A stretch of DNA of 64,000 nt from JACPUW01 sp049115495 (lineage in GTDB: Bacteria; Bacteroidota; Bacteroidia; CAILMK01; JACPUW01): the NCBI GenBank assembly GCA_049115495.1, contig JAGDZV010000010.1:33764-97763 (forward strand). Reading direction: 5' to 3'. Below the pieces are notes generated by a model that saw only the letters and a program-made list of their open reading frames with translations, searched no databases and was not told the origin of the DNA. Both the position numbers and the translations under genes were made by a program. Of the stretch, positions 54,005 to 64,000 are shown in pieces (position 1 is the first letter of the stretch; every line of letters starts with the position of its first letter).

Positions 54005-56134
54005 TTAAGATTTAACTCCTTTAACTGTTTCTATTATATTGTTCTCTATACTCTGAGGAACGAAATCATATTCAGAAAATTCCATAGTTGAAGTAGCTCT
54101 ACCAGAAGTAATTGTTCTTAGTTGAGTTACATAACCGAACATTTCTGATAACGGAACCTTGGCTTTAATTACTTGAGCTTCGCCTTTGGCATCAACTCCT
54201 TGTAATTGGCCTCTTCTTCTGTTAAGATCTCCCATTACGTCTCCCATACTCTCTTCAGGTGTTATTACCTCAAGTTTCATAATAGGTTCCATTATTTTAG
54301 GAGCACAACCTTTCGCCGCTGCTCTGAATCCTTCTTTAGCACAAAGTTCAAAAGCAACAGGTTTAGAATCTACAGAGTGCATTGAACCATCAAATACTCT
54401 CACTTTCATTCCTTCAATAGCGTAATTTGCTAGAATACCGTTTTCCATCATGGCTTTAAAACCATCCTTAATTGGCTTAACGTAATTCTTGTCAATTGCA
54501 CCACCAACAATCTGCCATTCAAACTGAAGTTTTTCCTTTCCAGATTTAAATTCATCAGATTCCAAGAATTCTTTATCACATGGTCCTAATTCAAATTCCA
54601 TGTCAGCAAAAAGTCCAGAACCACCAGTTTGTTTCTTAAGTCTCTCTCTGTGGGTTACAGACTTAGTTAATGCTTCTTTGTAGGCCACTTGTGGCTCACC
54701 TTGGTTACACTCAACTTTAAATTCTCTCTTCAAACGATCAACGATGATATCTAGGTGAAGCTCACCCATACCTCGAATAATTGTTTGACCAGAATCTTCA
54801 TCGGTATGAACTTGGAAAGTTGGATCTTCTTCAGCCAACTTTGCTAAAGCCATACCTAACTTGTCAACATCTTTTTGAGTTTTAGGCTCAATTGCAATGG
54901 CAATTACTGGGTCTGGGAAAACCATGCTTTCAAGAACAATTGGGTTCTTCTCATCACATAAAGTATCACCAGTTTTTATATCTTTAAATCCAACACCCGC
55001 AGCAATATCACCAGCTTCAACTCTGTCAACCGGCTTTTGCTCTTTGGCATGCATTTGGAAAATTCTCGATATTCTTTCTTTCTTGCCTGTTCTTGTATTT
55101 AATACATAAGAACCAGCCCCTAAAGAACCTGAGTATGTTCTAAAGAAACAAAGACGTCCTACAAATGGGTCAGTAGCAATTTTAAATGCCAATGCAGAGA
55201 AAGGTTCATCTGTACTAGGTTTTCTTGAAATTGCTTCTTCTGTTTTAGGATCTGTACCTATGATACTCTCTTTATCTTCAGGTGAAGGCAAGTAAGAACA
55301 CACAGCATCAAGAACAGCCTGAACTCCTTTGTTTTTAAAAGCAGAACCACAGAACATTGGCACCACTTTCATACTAATTACTGCTTGACGTACAGCAGCA
55401 ATGATTTCTTCTTCAGATATAGAATCTGGATCTTCGAAGAATTTCTCAAGAAGCGAATCATCAAATTCAGCTACTTGCTCAAGCATTGCCTCTCTATACT
55501 TATCTACATCGGCCTGCAATTCTTCTGGAATAGGAATTTCATCATATGTCATTCCCATATCCTCTTCATTCCAGATAATCGCTTTATTTGTAATAAGGTC
55601 TACTACACCTCTAAAATCTTCTTCATTTCCAATAGGAATTTGCATTACCATTGGAGTAGAACCTAACATGGTTTGAACTTGATTAACTACGTTAAAAAAG
55701 TCAGCACCTTGTCTGTCCATTTTATTTACAAAACCAAGACGTGCTACATTGTAGTTATCAGCAAGTCTCCAGTTAGTCTCAGACTGAGGCTCAACACCAT
55801 CAACAGCACTAAACAAGAACACTAATCCATCCAATACACGTAATGATCTATTTACTTCAACCGTAAAATCAACGTGACCCGGAGTGTCTATAATATTCAC
55901 TGTGTAAGGAGTATCTTTCCAATTCCAAGAACAACGAGTAGCAGCGGAAGTAATTGTAATTCCACGCTCCTGCTCTTGCTCCATCCAGTCCATAGTGGCT
56001 CCACCATCATGAACCTCACCAATCTTATAGTTAATACCGGTATAGTAAAGAACCCTTTCTGTAGTTGTGGTTTTACCAGCATCAATGTGAGCTGCAATAC
56101 CAATATTTCTGGTTTTAGATAAATCCTTTCCCAT
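54005..56134 (-). CDS. fusA: Elongation factor G
   Basis: EF-G drives translocation with GTP. From the ATG at 56134 the protein is 709 aa; the frame opens at 56221, but the 29 extra residues overlap rpsG and are not family-like. G domain: NIGIAAHIDAGKTTTTERVL (P-loop), MDWMEQEQERGITITSAATR (switch region), IDTPGHVDF and NKMDRQGADF. Domains II-V follow; EESMGDVMGDLNRRRGQLQG is in domain V. Standard str-operon place, 4 nt after rpsG. Confidence 0.98.
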   Translation of the reverse strand: MGKDLSKTRNIGIAAHIDAGKTTTTERVLYYTGINYKIGEVHDGGATMDWMEQEQERGITITSAATRCSWNWKDTPYTVNIIDTPGHVDFTVEVNRSLRVLDGLVFLFSAVDGVEPQSETNWRLADNYNVARLGFVNKMDRQGADFFNVVNQVQTMLGSTPMVMQIPIGNEEDFRGVVDLITNKAIIWNEEDMGMTYDEIPIPEELQADVDKYREAMLEQVAEFDDSLLEKFFEDPDSISEEEIIAAVRQAVISMKVVPMFCGSAFKNKGVQAVLDAVCSYLPSPEDKESIIGTDPKTEEAISRKPSTDEPFSALAFKIATDPFVGRLCFFRTYSGSLGAGSYVLNTRTGKKERISRIFQMHAKEQKPVDRVEAGDIAAGVGFKDIKTGDTLCDEKNPIVLESMVFPDPVIAIAIEPKTQKDVDKLGMALAKLAEEDPTFQVHTDEDSGQTIIRGMGELHLDIIVDRLKREFKVECNQGEPQVAYKEALTKSVTHRERLKKQTGGSGLFADMEFELGPCDKEFLESDEFKSGKEKLQFEWQIVGGAIDKNYVKPIKDGFKAMMENGILANYAIEGMKVRVFDGSMHSVDSKPVAFELCAKEGFRAAAKGCAPKIMEPIMKLEVITPEESMGDVMGDLNRRRGQLQGVDAKGEAQVIKAKVPLSEMFGYVTQLRTITSGRATSTMEFSEYDFVPQSIENNIIETVKGVKS

Positions 56135-56138
56135 TTTA

Positions 56139-56606
56139 CTATGCTCTAAAGTGTGAGAATGCTTTGTTGGCTTCTGCCATTTTGTGAGTGTCTTCCTTCT
56201 TCTTGTATGCAGCACCTTCATTATTAGCGGCAGCCAAGATTTCAGCAGCTAGTTTTTCTTGCATAGAGCGGCCTGATCTCTTTCTTGAATATAAGATCAT
56301 CCACTTCATACCCATTGACAATTTTCTATTAGGACTAATCTCTGTAGGAATCTGAAAAGTAGCACCACCTACTCTTCTACTCTTAACTTCTACAGCTGGA
56401 GTAACGTTTGCCAAAGCTTTTTTCCAAACTTCTAATCCATCTTCACCAGTTTTCTCGGCTACTATGTCTAATGCTTTGTAAACAATTTCAAAAGCAGTAC
56501 TTTTCTTACCACCGTACATTAAATTATTTACAAATTTCATAAGCATCTCATCTCCAAACTTTGGATCTGGTAATAACTTATGTTTTTTGGCAACTGATTT
56601 ACGCAT
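56139..56606 (-). CDS. rpsG: 30S ribosomal protein S7
   Basis: The 155-aa 16S head protein begins MRKSVAKKHKLLPDPKFGDE and contains FVNNLMYGGKKSTAFEIVYK, VKSRRVGGATFQIPTEISP and KKEDTHKMAEANKAFSHFR. Standard length; 3 nt after rpsL. Confidence 0.98.
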   Translation of the reverse strand: MRKSVAKKHKLLPDPKFGDEMLMKFVNNLMYGGKKSTAFEIVYKALDIVAEKTGEDGLEVWKKALANVTPAVEVKSRRVGGATFQIPTEISPNRKLSMGMKWMILYSRKRSGRSMQEKLAAEILAAANNEGAAYKKKEDTHKMAEANKAFSHFRA

Positions 56607-56609
56607 CTT

Positions 56610-56984
56610 CTAAGATTTTGGTCGTTTAGTTCCGTACTTACTTCTTCTTTGCTTCCTACCTTCAACACCAGCAGTATCTAAAGCACCACGAACAATGTGA
56701 TAACGAACACCCGGAAGATCTTTTACTCTACCACCTCTCACTAGAACAATTGAGTGCTCTTGCAAGTTGTGGCCCTCTCCAGGTATATATACATTCACTT
56801 CTTTTTGATTCGTTAACCTTACTCTAGCTACTTTTCTCATAGCTGAATTTGGTTTCTTAGGTGTTGTGGTGTAAACCCTTGTACACACACCCCTTCTTTG
56901 AGGGCATGCATCTAGGGCAGGCGACTTACTTTTCTTAGTCATCTGTCGCCTTCCTTTTCTTACTAGTTGTTGTATAGTAGGCAT
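56610..56984 (-). CDS. rpsL: 30S ribosomal protein S12
   Basis: The 124-aa decoding-centre protein shows RGVCTRVYTTTPKKPNSAMR and GGRVKDLPGVRYHIVRG. The two lysines where streptomycin-resistance changes arise (in TPKKPNS, Lys43, and in GRVKDLP, Lys88) are both wild type. First gene after the promoter at 57017-57047. Confidence 0.98.
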   Translation of the reverse strand: MPTIQQLVRKGRRQMTKKSKSPALDACPQRRGVCTRVYTTTPKKPNSAMRKVARVRLTNQKEVNVYIPGEGHNLQEHSIVLVRGGRVKDLPGVRYHIVRGALDTAGVEGRKQRRSKYGTKRPKS

Positions 56985-57016
56985 ACGTTATCTATCCTTC
57001 TTGAAAATTGGGTTTG

Positions 57017-57047
57017 CAAAAGTAGGAGTTATCCCCTTTATACCAAA
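57017..57047 (-). promoter_or_regulatory. Promoter of the str-S10-spc-alpha ribosomal cluster
   Basis: The minus strand reads TTTG (complement of 57044-57047), 19 nt, then TACTTTTG (complement of 57017-57024), a full match to the Bacteroidota consensus. Transcription would start near 57010, about 26 nt before rpsL. Confidence 0.78.
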
Positions 57048-57075
57048 AGATTAAGGAAATATTTTTTGAGTGATT

Positions 57076-57393
57076 TTAAGCTTGGCCTGTTGGCCCTCCA
57101 AAATTCATTGGAATTCCATCAAAATGGCCTGATATATCTTCTATTTCGCCATGTTGATTTTCAAAACGAGCCACATTATCGGCAAGTGCTTTAAGCAAAC
57201 GCTTGGCATGTTGTGGAGTTAAAACAATTCTAGACTTAACTTTTGCCTTTGGTACACCAGGCATTAGCCTTACAAAGTCTACAACGAATTCCGATTGTGA
57301 GTGGGTAATAATGGCCAGATTACTATAAGTACCTTCAGCGATTTCTTCGCTAAGTTCTATATTAATCTGACCTTCTTTTTTCTGCTCTTCCAT
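57076..57393 (-). CDS. DUF3467 domain protein
   Basis: This 105-aa protein begins with a Lys/Glu-rich stretch and continues with INIELSEEIAEGTYSNLAII, FVVDFVRLMPGVPKAKVKSR and IVLTPQHAKRLLKALADNVA. That pattern is DUF3467, a small conserved bacterial family without an assigned role. It lies 10 nt after rpoC and is commonly found here in Bacteroidota. Cytoplasmic; no motif hints at catalysis. Confidence 0.93.
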   Translation of the reverse strand: MEEQKKEGQINIELSEEIAEGTYSNLAIITHSQSEFVVDFVRLMPGVPKAKVKSRIVLTPQHAKRLLKALADNVARFENQHGEIEDISGHFDGIPMNFGGPTGQA

Positions 57394-57403
57394 TTATTTT
57401 AAA

Positions 57404-60400
57404 CTACTTGGTAGCTTCTAGAAGTTCATCGTACTCATCTTTAGATCCAACAAGATTTTTTTCAAAATCTCTAATTCCAGTACCAGCCGGAATTCTATGA
57501 CCTACGATTACGTTTTCTTTCAATCCTTTCAGGTAATCGGTTTTACCAGTTATGGCCGCTTCATTTAATACTTTGGTTGTTTCTTGGAACGATGCTGCTG
57601 ACAAGAAACTCTTAGTACCTAACGATGCTCTTGTAATACCTTGAAGCATTGACTTAACAGTTGCAGGTACAGCTTCTCTGGCTTGAACCAGTGCCATATC
57701 CCTTCTCTTAAGCTGCGAGTTGATTTCACGAAGTTTACGAGAACTTATTATTTGTCCAGGTTTTAAATCATTTGTTTCACCTGAATCAACTACAACCATC
57801 TTATCAAAAATCCAGTTGTTTTCTTCAATCACGTCAAACTTATCTACTGGTGTTCCTTCTAAGAACCTGGTATCACCTGGATTTACAATTTGAACTTTCT
57901 GCATCATTTGGCGCACGATAACCTCAATATGTTTATCATTGATTTTTACACCTTGTAGTCGATAAACTTCTTGAATACCATCGATTATGTATTGCTGAAC
58001 TGCGTAAGGACCCTTAATTGAAAGAATGTCGATAGGTGACATTGCTCCATCTGAAAGATTGTCTCCCGCCTTAACATAATCGTTTTCTTGAACCAAAATG
58101 TGTTTTGAAAGTGGAACTAGATATTTCTTTCTTTCACCTTCTTTAGATTCAACGATAATCTCTCTGTTACCACGCTTAATTCCACCGAAAGATATAATAC
58201 CATCAATCTCAGTAATTACAGCTGGGTTTGAAGGGTTACGTGCTTCAAATAGCTCGGTTACCCTTGGAAGACCACCCGTAATATCCTTAGTTTTAGACAT
58301 CATACGCGGAATCTTAGCTAGGGTCTCACCAATTGTAACACTGTTGCCTTCTTCTACAACAATATGGGCACCTACTGGTAAGTTGTACTCCTTAATTGTA
58401 GAACCGGTTTCGTCAACCAAGCGAATGGTAGGAATCTTTTTCTTATCTCTTGTCTCAGAGATTACTTTTTCCTTATGACCAGTTTGCTCATCACTTTCTT
58501 CACGATAAGTAACATTTTCAATAATGTTAAGATATTCAATCTTACCATTACCGTTTGCTAGAATTACCGCGTTATATGGATCCCATGCTGCTATTAACTG
58601 ATCCTTCTTAATTGTTCTTTTTCCTTTAACTTCAAGGATTGATCCGTAAGGGATGTTATTGGTAGCTAGAACAATCTTTTTCTCAGGCTCAATGATTCTT
58701 ACTTCACCGGCACGTGAAATTACGATGTGCTTTTTCTCATCATTTATTTCGCGCTCAACTGTCTCTACGTTTTCAAACTCTAACTTACCGTCGAATTTGG
58801 CTACAATTTGAGACTCTGAAGCAATCTGCGAAGCCACACCACCCACGTGGAATGTACGTAGTGTAAGCTGGGTACCTGGTTCACCAATGGACTGTGCAGC
58901 AATTACACCCACAGATTCTCCACGTTTTACCATTCTACCCGTAGAAAGGTTTCTACCGTAGCATTTCTCACAAACACCGCGTCGTGCTTCACAAGTTAGT
59001 ACTGATCTAATTTCTACTTCTTCAATAGGAGAATCTTCTATTTTCTGAGCTACTTCTTCAGTTACTTCACCACCGGCTTCAACAATCAGTTCTTCAGAGA
59101 CTGGGTCATATACATCATGTAGAGAAGTACGACCAAGAATTCTGTCATATAATGATTCTACTACTTCTTCATTGTCTTTCAACGCTGTGGTAGCAATACC
59201 TCTTAATGTGCCACAATCAACGTCTGATACAACTACATCTTGTGCCACATCATGCAAACGACGTGTAAGATAACCAGCATCGGCAGTTTTAAGAGCCGTA
59301 TCGGCAAGACCTTTACGAGCACCGTGAGTTGAAATAAAGTACTCAATTACCGTTAACCCTTCTTTAAAGTTGGCAAGAATTGGGTTTTCGATAATTCCAC
59401 CGCCGCCACCACCAACGTTTTTACGTGGTTTAGCCATTAGACCTCTCATTCCTCCTAGCTGACGAATCTGTTCTTTTGAACCCCTTGCCCCTGAATCCAA
59501 CATCATATAAACAGAGTTGAATCCTTGGTTATCGTTGGCTAGTTGTTTCATTAGATGATCCGTAACCCTATTGGTTATACGAGTCCAAATATCAATTACC
59601 TGGTTATATCTCTCATTATTGGTTATGAAACCCATATTGTAGTTCTCCCAGATCTCATCTACTTCTTGTTGAGCTTCGTCAATAAGAACAAATTTTTCTG
59701 CAGGAATTTCTACATCTGATAATGAGAAAGAAAGACCACCTTTAAAGGCATAGTGGAAACCAAGTTCCTTAATATCATCTAAGAATTTAGCGGTTTTGGC
59801 TAAGCCAGCTCTCTTTATTATGTCACCAATAATTTTTCTATTGGTCTTTTTAGTCAATAGTTCATTGATGAAACCAACTTCTTGTGGAGCATTTTCATTG
59901 AAAATTACTCTACCTACCGTTGTTTCAATAATTTTATCTTCAAGCTCATTGTTTTCGGTAAATACCGAAACTTTTACATTCACAAAAGCATGCAGATCTA
60001 TATCACCATGATTAAATGCAATTAGCACTTCTTCTGGAGAGTAGAAAGTCATTCCTTCTCCTCTTACTACGTGATCTTTTGTTGACCTACGTCCTTTGGT
60101 TATGTAGTATAAACCAAGTACCATATCTTGAGAAGGCACCACAATTGGAGAGCCATTTGCAGGGCTCAAAATGTTGTGAGAAGACAACATTAACAGTTGC
60201 GCTTCTAAGATTGCACCATTACCAATTGGTACGTGAATTGCCATTTGATCACCATCAAAGTCAGCGTTGAATCCTGTACAAACTAATGGGTGAAGTTGAA
60301 TGGCTTTTCCCTCAACTAGTTTTGGCTGGAAAGCTTGAATACCTAAACGGTGAAGTGTAGGGGCACGGTTAAGCATTACCGGATGCCCTTTAATCACATT

Positions 60401-61684
60401 TTCAAGAATCTCCCATATTACTGGATCTTTTCTATCAACGATTTTTCTTGCAGACTTAACCGTCTTAACTATACCTCTTTCTATTAATTTCCTTATGATA
60501 AACGGCTTGAAAAGCTCCGCTGCCATGTTTTTAGGCACACCACACTCATTCAATTTAAGCTGTGGACCACCAACAATAACAGAACGACCAGAGTAATCTA
60601 CCCTTTTACCAAGTAAGTTTTGACGGAAACGACCTTGCTTACCTTTAAGCATATCACTTAAAGATTTTAAAGGACGATTATTTTCAGTTTTAACTGCACT
60701 TACTCTTCTTGTATTATCGAATAAAGAATCAACAGACTCTTGAAGCATACGTTTCTCATTTCTAAGAATTACTTCAGGAGCTTTTATCTCAGTTAATCTT
60801 TTAAGTCGATTGTTTCTAATTATAACCCTTCTGTAAAGGTCATTTAAATCAGAAGAAGCGAACCTACCACCATCAAGCGGTACTAATGGGCGTAGCTCAG
60901 GTGGAATTACAGGTAAAACCTTTATAATCATCCACTCTGGACGATTTTCAAATTTTGAATTTGCTTCTCTAAAAGACTCAATTACCTTTAGTCTCTTAAG
61001 TGCCTCATTTTTTCTTTGCTGCGAAGTTTCATTGAACGCTTTGTTTCTCAATGAATAAGATAAACCATCAAGGTCTAATCTCGAAAGCAACTCATGAAGC
61101 GCTTCACCACCCATTTTAGCGATAAACTTGTTAGGGTCGTTATTGTCAAGCATTTGGTTTTCTCTTGGAAGCGAATCCATTAAGTCCAAATACTCTTCTT
61201 CAGTTAAAAAGTCAAGATAACTTACGCCATCTTCTTCCTTAATACCTGGTTGAATTACTACATACCTTTCGTAGTAAACAATAAGCTCGAGCTTTTTAGT
61301 TGGTAAACCTAGTAAGTAACCAATCTTATTAGGTAACGACTTAAAGTACCAAATATGAGCTACAGGAACAACAAGGTTTACATGACCTAGGCGCTCTCTT
61401 CTTACTCTTTTTTCTGTTACTTCTACACCGCAACGGTCACAAACGATTCCTTTATATCGAATTCTTTTGTACTTACCGCAATGGCATTCGTAATCTTTTA
61501 CCGGACCAAATATTCTTTCGCAAAAAAGCCCCCCCATTTCGGGCTTAAAGGTTCGGTAGTTTATAGTCTCAGGCTTGGTAACCTCGCCATATGACCAATC
61601 TAATATTTCTTCAGGTGATGCCAGACCGATTGATACGTTCTGAAAATCACTACTTAATTGAACTCTTTCTTTCTTAAAAGACAT
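57404..61684 (-). CDS. rpoC: DNA-directed RNA polymerase beta' subunit
   Basis: The 1426-aa subunit carries the N-terminal zinc site (CHCGKYKRIRYKGIVCDRCG), the rudder/lid region, the catalytic Mg motif NADFDGDQMAIH, the bridge-helix and trigger-loop region (GARKGLADTALKTADAGYLT), and the second zinc site (CEARRGVCEKCYGRNL). The C-terminal TGIRDFEKNLVG region is present. No rifampicin or streptolydigin changes can be judged. It follows rpoB by 8 nt. Confidence 0.98.
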   Translation of the reverse strand: MSFKKERVQLSSDFQNVSIGLASPEEILDWSYGEVTKPETINYRTFKPEMGGLFCERIFGPVKDYECHCGKYKRIRYKGIVCDRCGVEVTEKRVRRERLGHVNLVVPVAHIWYFKSLPNKIGYLLGLPTKKLELIVYYERYVVIQPGIKEEDGVSYLDFLTEEEYLDLMDSLPRENQMLDNNDPNKFIAKMGGEALHELLSRLDLDGLSYSLRNKAFNETSQQRKNEALKRLKVIESFREANSKFENRPEWMIIKVLPVIPPELRPLVPLDGGRFASSDLNDLYRRVIIRNNRLKRLTEIKAPEVILRNEKRMLQESVDSLFDNTRRVSAVKTENNRPLKSLSDMLKGKQGRFRQNLLGKRVDYSGRSVIVGGPQLKLNECGVPKNMAAELFKPFIIRKLIERGIVKTVKSARKIVDRKDPVIWEILENVIKGHPVMLNRAPTLHRLGIQAFQPKLVEGKAIQLHPLVCTGFNADFDGDQMAIHVPIGNGAILEAQLLMLSSHNILSPANGSPIVVPSQDMVLGLYYITKGRRSTKDHVVRGEGMTFYSPEEVLIAFNHGDIDLHAFVNVKVSVFTENNELEDKIIETTVGRVIFNENAPQEVGFINELLTKKTNRKIIGDIIKRAGLAKTAKFLDDIKELGFHYAFKGGLSFSLSDVEIPAEKFVLIDEAQQEVDEIWENYNMGFITNNERYNQVIDIWTRITNRVTDHLMKQLANDNQGFNSVYMMLDSGARGSKEQIRQLGGMRGLMAKPRKNVGGGGGGIIENPILANFKEGLTVIEYFISTHGARKGLADTALKTADAGYLTRRLHDVAQDVVVSDVDCGTLRGIATTALKDNEEVVESLYDRILGRTSLHDVYDPVSEELIVEAGGEVTEEVAQKIEDSPIEEVEIRSVLTCEARRGVCEKCYGRNLSTGRMVKRGESVGVIAAQSIGEPGTQLTLRTFHVGGVASQIASESQIVAKFDGKLEFENVETVEREINDEKKHIVISRAGEVRIIEPEKKIVLATNNIPYGSILEVKGKRTIKKDQLIAAWDPYNAVILANGNGKIEYLNIIENVTYREESDEQTGHKEKVISETRDKKKIPTIRLVDETGSTIKEYNLPVGAHIVVEEGNSVTIGETLAKIPRMMSKTKDITGGLPRVTELFEARNPSNPAVITEIDGIISFGGIKRGNREIIVESKEGERKKYLVPLSKHILVQENDYVKAGDNLSDGAMSPIDILSIKGPYAVQQYIIDGIQEVYRLQGVKINDKHIEVIVRQMMQKVQIVNPGDTRFLEGTPVDKFDVIEENNWIFDKMVVVDSGETNDLKPGQIISSRKLREINSQLKRRDMALVQAREAVPATVKSMLQGITRASLGTKSFLSAASFQETTKVLNEAAITGKTDYLKGLKENVIVGHRIPAGTGIRDFEKNLVGSKDEYDELLEATK

Positions 61685-61692
61685 AATCGAAA

Positions 61693-64000
61693 CTATTTTT
61701 CAAGTTTAATACTCAAGGCCAAACCTTTCAATTCGTTTAGCAATACGTTAAATGATTCAGGAATACCAGGTGTTGGTAGATTATCGCCTTTTACGATTGA
61801 CTCGTAAGTTTTGGCTCTACCCACAATGTCGTCAGACTTAACAGTAAGAACTTCCTGAAGGATGTGAGATGCACCGAATGCTTCAAGTGCCCAAACTTCC
61901 ATCTCACCAAATCTCTGACCACCAAACTGTGATTTACCACCTAATGGCTGCTGAGTAATAAGTGAGTATGGTCCAATAGAACGTGCGTGCATTTTATCAT
62001 CAACCATGTGAGACAACTTGATCATATAGATATAACCTACAGTTGTTTTTTGATCGAATCTTTCGCCCGTTAGACCATTGTAAAGGTAAGTACTACCATC
62101 TGCTGGTAATCCAGCTTTGCTCATGTAGTCAAATATCTCATCGTTGCTCGCTCCATCAAAAATTGGCGTTGCGAACTTCATTCCGAGCTTTTTACCAGCC
62201 CATCCTAGAATGGTTTCGTATAATTGACCAAGGTTCATCCTTGAAGGTACACCAAGTGGATTTAGACAAATATCAACCGGGGTACCATCTTCTAAGAATG
62301 GCATATCTTCTTGAGGTACAATCTTGGCAACAATACCCTTGTTACCATGACGCCCTGCCATTTTATCACCTACTTTTAGTTTACGCTTTCTTGCAACGTA
62401 TACCTTAGCAAGTTTTAATACTCCTGTAGGTAAATCATCTCCAATGGTTATGCTGAAGTGCTCTCTCTTGTATCTACCAACTTCTTCATGAACTTTCTTT
62501 TTGAAGTTTGTAATTACACTTCTAATCATTCCGTTAATCTCATCATCGGTAGTCCATCCTGTTGGATTGATCAATGAGAAATCAACTTCCATTAATGTTT
62601 TAATAGAGAATTTAGAACCTTTAGAAATTACTTCTTCGTTGTAAACGTTAGATACACCTTGAGAAACTTTACCTTCCATTATCAATAGAAGTTTATCAAT
62701 TAACTTCTCTTTTAATGATTGAAGGTTTGCTTCATGAGATGACTCCAGTTTTTGAAGTAATGCCTTGTCTTTATCTTTATTGGCTTTGTCTTTCTTAACT
62801 CGAGTAAACAACTTCTTATCTACTACTATTCCTTTTCCTGATGGTGGAATTCTTAAAGATACATCTTTAACATCTCCGGCTTTTTCACCAAAGATTGCTC
62901 TAAGAAGTTTCTCTTCTGGTGTAGGCTCACTTTCTCCTTTAGGTGTGATTTTACCAATTAGAATATCTCCTTCGCTCACTTCAGCACCTACTCTAATAAG
63001 ACCATTTTCGTCAAGGTCTTTAGTAGCTTCTTCGCTTACGTTTGGTATGTCATTGGTAAACTCTTCTACACCTCTTTTTGTATCTCTAACATCTTGCTCA
63101 AATTCATTGATATAGATTGATGTAAACACATCTTCTTTAACAATTCGCTCAGATATTACGATACCATCTTCAAAGTTGTAACCTTGCCACGGCATAAAGG
63201 CTACTAATAGGTTCTTACCTAGTGCAAGTTCACCTTGTTCAGTAGCAAAACCATCACAAAGAATTTGTCCTTCTACTACCCTATCGCCTTTGGTTACAAT
63301 TGGCTTAAGGTTTATACATGAGTTTTGGTTGGTTCTTCTAAACTTACTTACAAAGTACGTTTTGCTATCACCTTCAAAATCTACTAATCTGTCTTTTTCT
63401 GTTCTATCGTAAGTAACAATTACTTTTTCTGAATCAACGTATTCTACAACACCGTCACCTTCGGCAACAATCATTACACGCGAATCTTTTGCTACACGGC
63501 CTTCTATACCAGTACCCACAATTGGAGACTCTGGTCTAAGCAATGGAACTGCCTGACGCTGCATGTTTGATCCCANNGGTTTGCATCATCATGCTCTAAG
63601 AATGGAATTAACGAAGCCGCAATAGATACAATCTGATTTGGCGAAACATCCATATACTGTAGCTCATTTGGCTCGGCTACAATAAATTCACCACCGTCTC
63701 TTGCTTTAATTTTATCAGATGCAAATGTTCCATCTTCATTAAGAATAGCATTTGCCTGAGCAATTACATGCTCATCTTCTTCTTCAGCACTTAGGTATAC
63801 TACTGGTTCTTCAATTAAAACTCTACCATTTTCTACCCTTCGATAAGGTGTCTCAATGAAACCCATATCATTTATCTTGGCATAAACAGCTAAAGAAGAA
63901 ATCAATCCAATATTTGGACCTTCAGGTGTTTCAATCGTACATAATCTACCGTAGTGAGTATAGTGAACGTCACGTACCTCAAAACCTGCTCTTTCTCTTG
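61693..64000 (-). CDS. rpoB: DNA-directed RNA polymerase beta subunit (5' end outside window, broken by NN)
   Basis: The C-terminal two thirds of RpoB are present: IETPYRRVENGRV, LEHDDAN, SNMQRQAVPLLRPESP, KVYVARKRKLKVGDKMAGRH, GRHGNKGIVAKIVPQED and the end GGKSQFGGQRFGEMEVWALE. NN at 63576-63577 shifts the frame. The invariant DDANRALMGSNMQRQ would need 9 bases where the sequence has 2, so 7 bases are missing. The two parts are otherwise perfectly conserved, so this is an assembly gap, not a real mutation. The gene runs off the right edge. Confidence 0.97.

Noticed and set aside
63504..63905. Separate 133-aa gene or a natural split rpoB
   Set aside because: The split coincides exactly with ambiguous NN bases in an invariant motif, so it is a sequence artefact.

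Overview
The window is AT-rich DNA from a Bacteroidota bacterium, most likely a marine Cytophagales-type lineage. The assignment rests on several things seen in the sequence: a type IX secretion cargo protein with a C-terminal sorting domain, a gingipain-family PorU2-like sortase, a DUF3467 gene between rpoC and rpsL, a DUF4920 lipoprotein, weak Shine-Dalgarno sequences, and promoters of the Bacteroidota type (TTTG, then about 18-20 nt, then TAnnTTTG). Species cannot be decided from the sequence alone.

Region 1 (1-9597) looks like the right end of an integrated genomic island. It holds the 5' part of hsdS and a complete hsdM (type I restriction-modification; hsdR is not in the window), a divergent Mrr-like nuclease candidate, and a tight three-gene operon that I do not recognise as a named system. 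That operon encodes a STAS-like/GHKL ATPase protein, a STAS-like/phosphoribosyltransferase protein, and a calcineurin-like phosphoesterase fused to a second phosphoribosyltransferase domain. A decayed tandem repeat of about 160 bp follows, then a tyrosine recombinase. The island stops at a 3' tRNA-Arg(UCU) fragment followed by the native tRNA terminator, so tRNA-Arg is the inferred integration site. The three-gene operon is the best candidate for an undescribed system.

Region 2 (9600-37461) is core and accessory chromosome. It has a TPR gene that seems to have lost its start and 3' end, tryptophanase, a hybrid histidine kinase, two secreted proteins, and the convergent operon rpmH-rnpA-ctp-tauE-M28 peptidase-tsaB. 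Next come a T9SS cargo protein, an S1/P1-like secreted hydrolase, and the 2-oxoglutarate dehydrogenase operon (sucA-sucB-lpd-DUF4920 lipoprotein). A PorU2-like sortase, pabB and an arylsulfotransferase-like protein run the other way.

Region 3 (37466-64000, all on the minus strand) is information processing. In transcription order it reads rpoB (5' end outside the window), rpoC, DUF3467, a promoter, rpsL-rpsG-fusA, then the S10, spc and alpha gene series to rplQ, a strong terminator, and carA-eno-ftsB. The spc block has no map gene between secY and infA. L36 and S14 are the zinc-free types. An NN at 63576-63577 breaks rpoB and looks like an assembly artefact.
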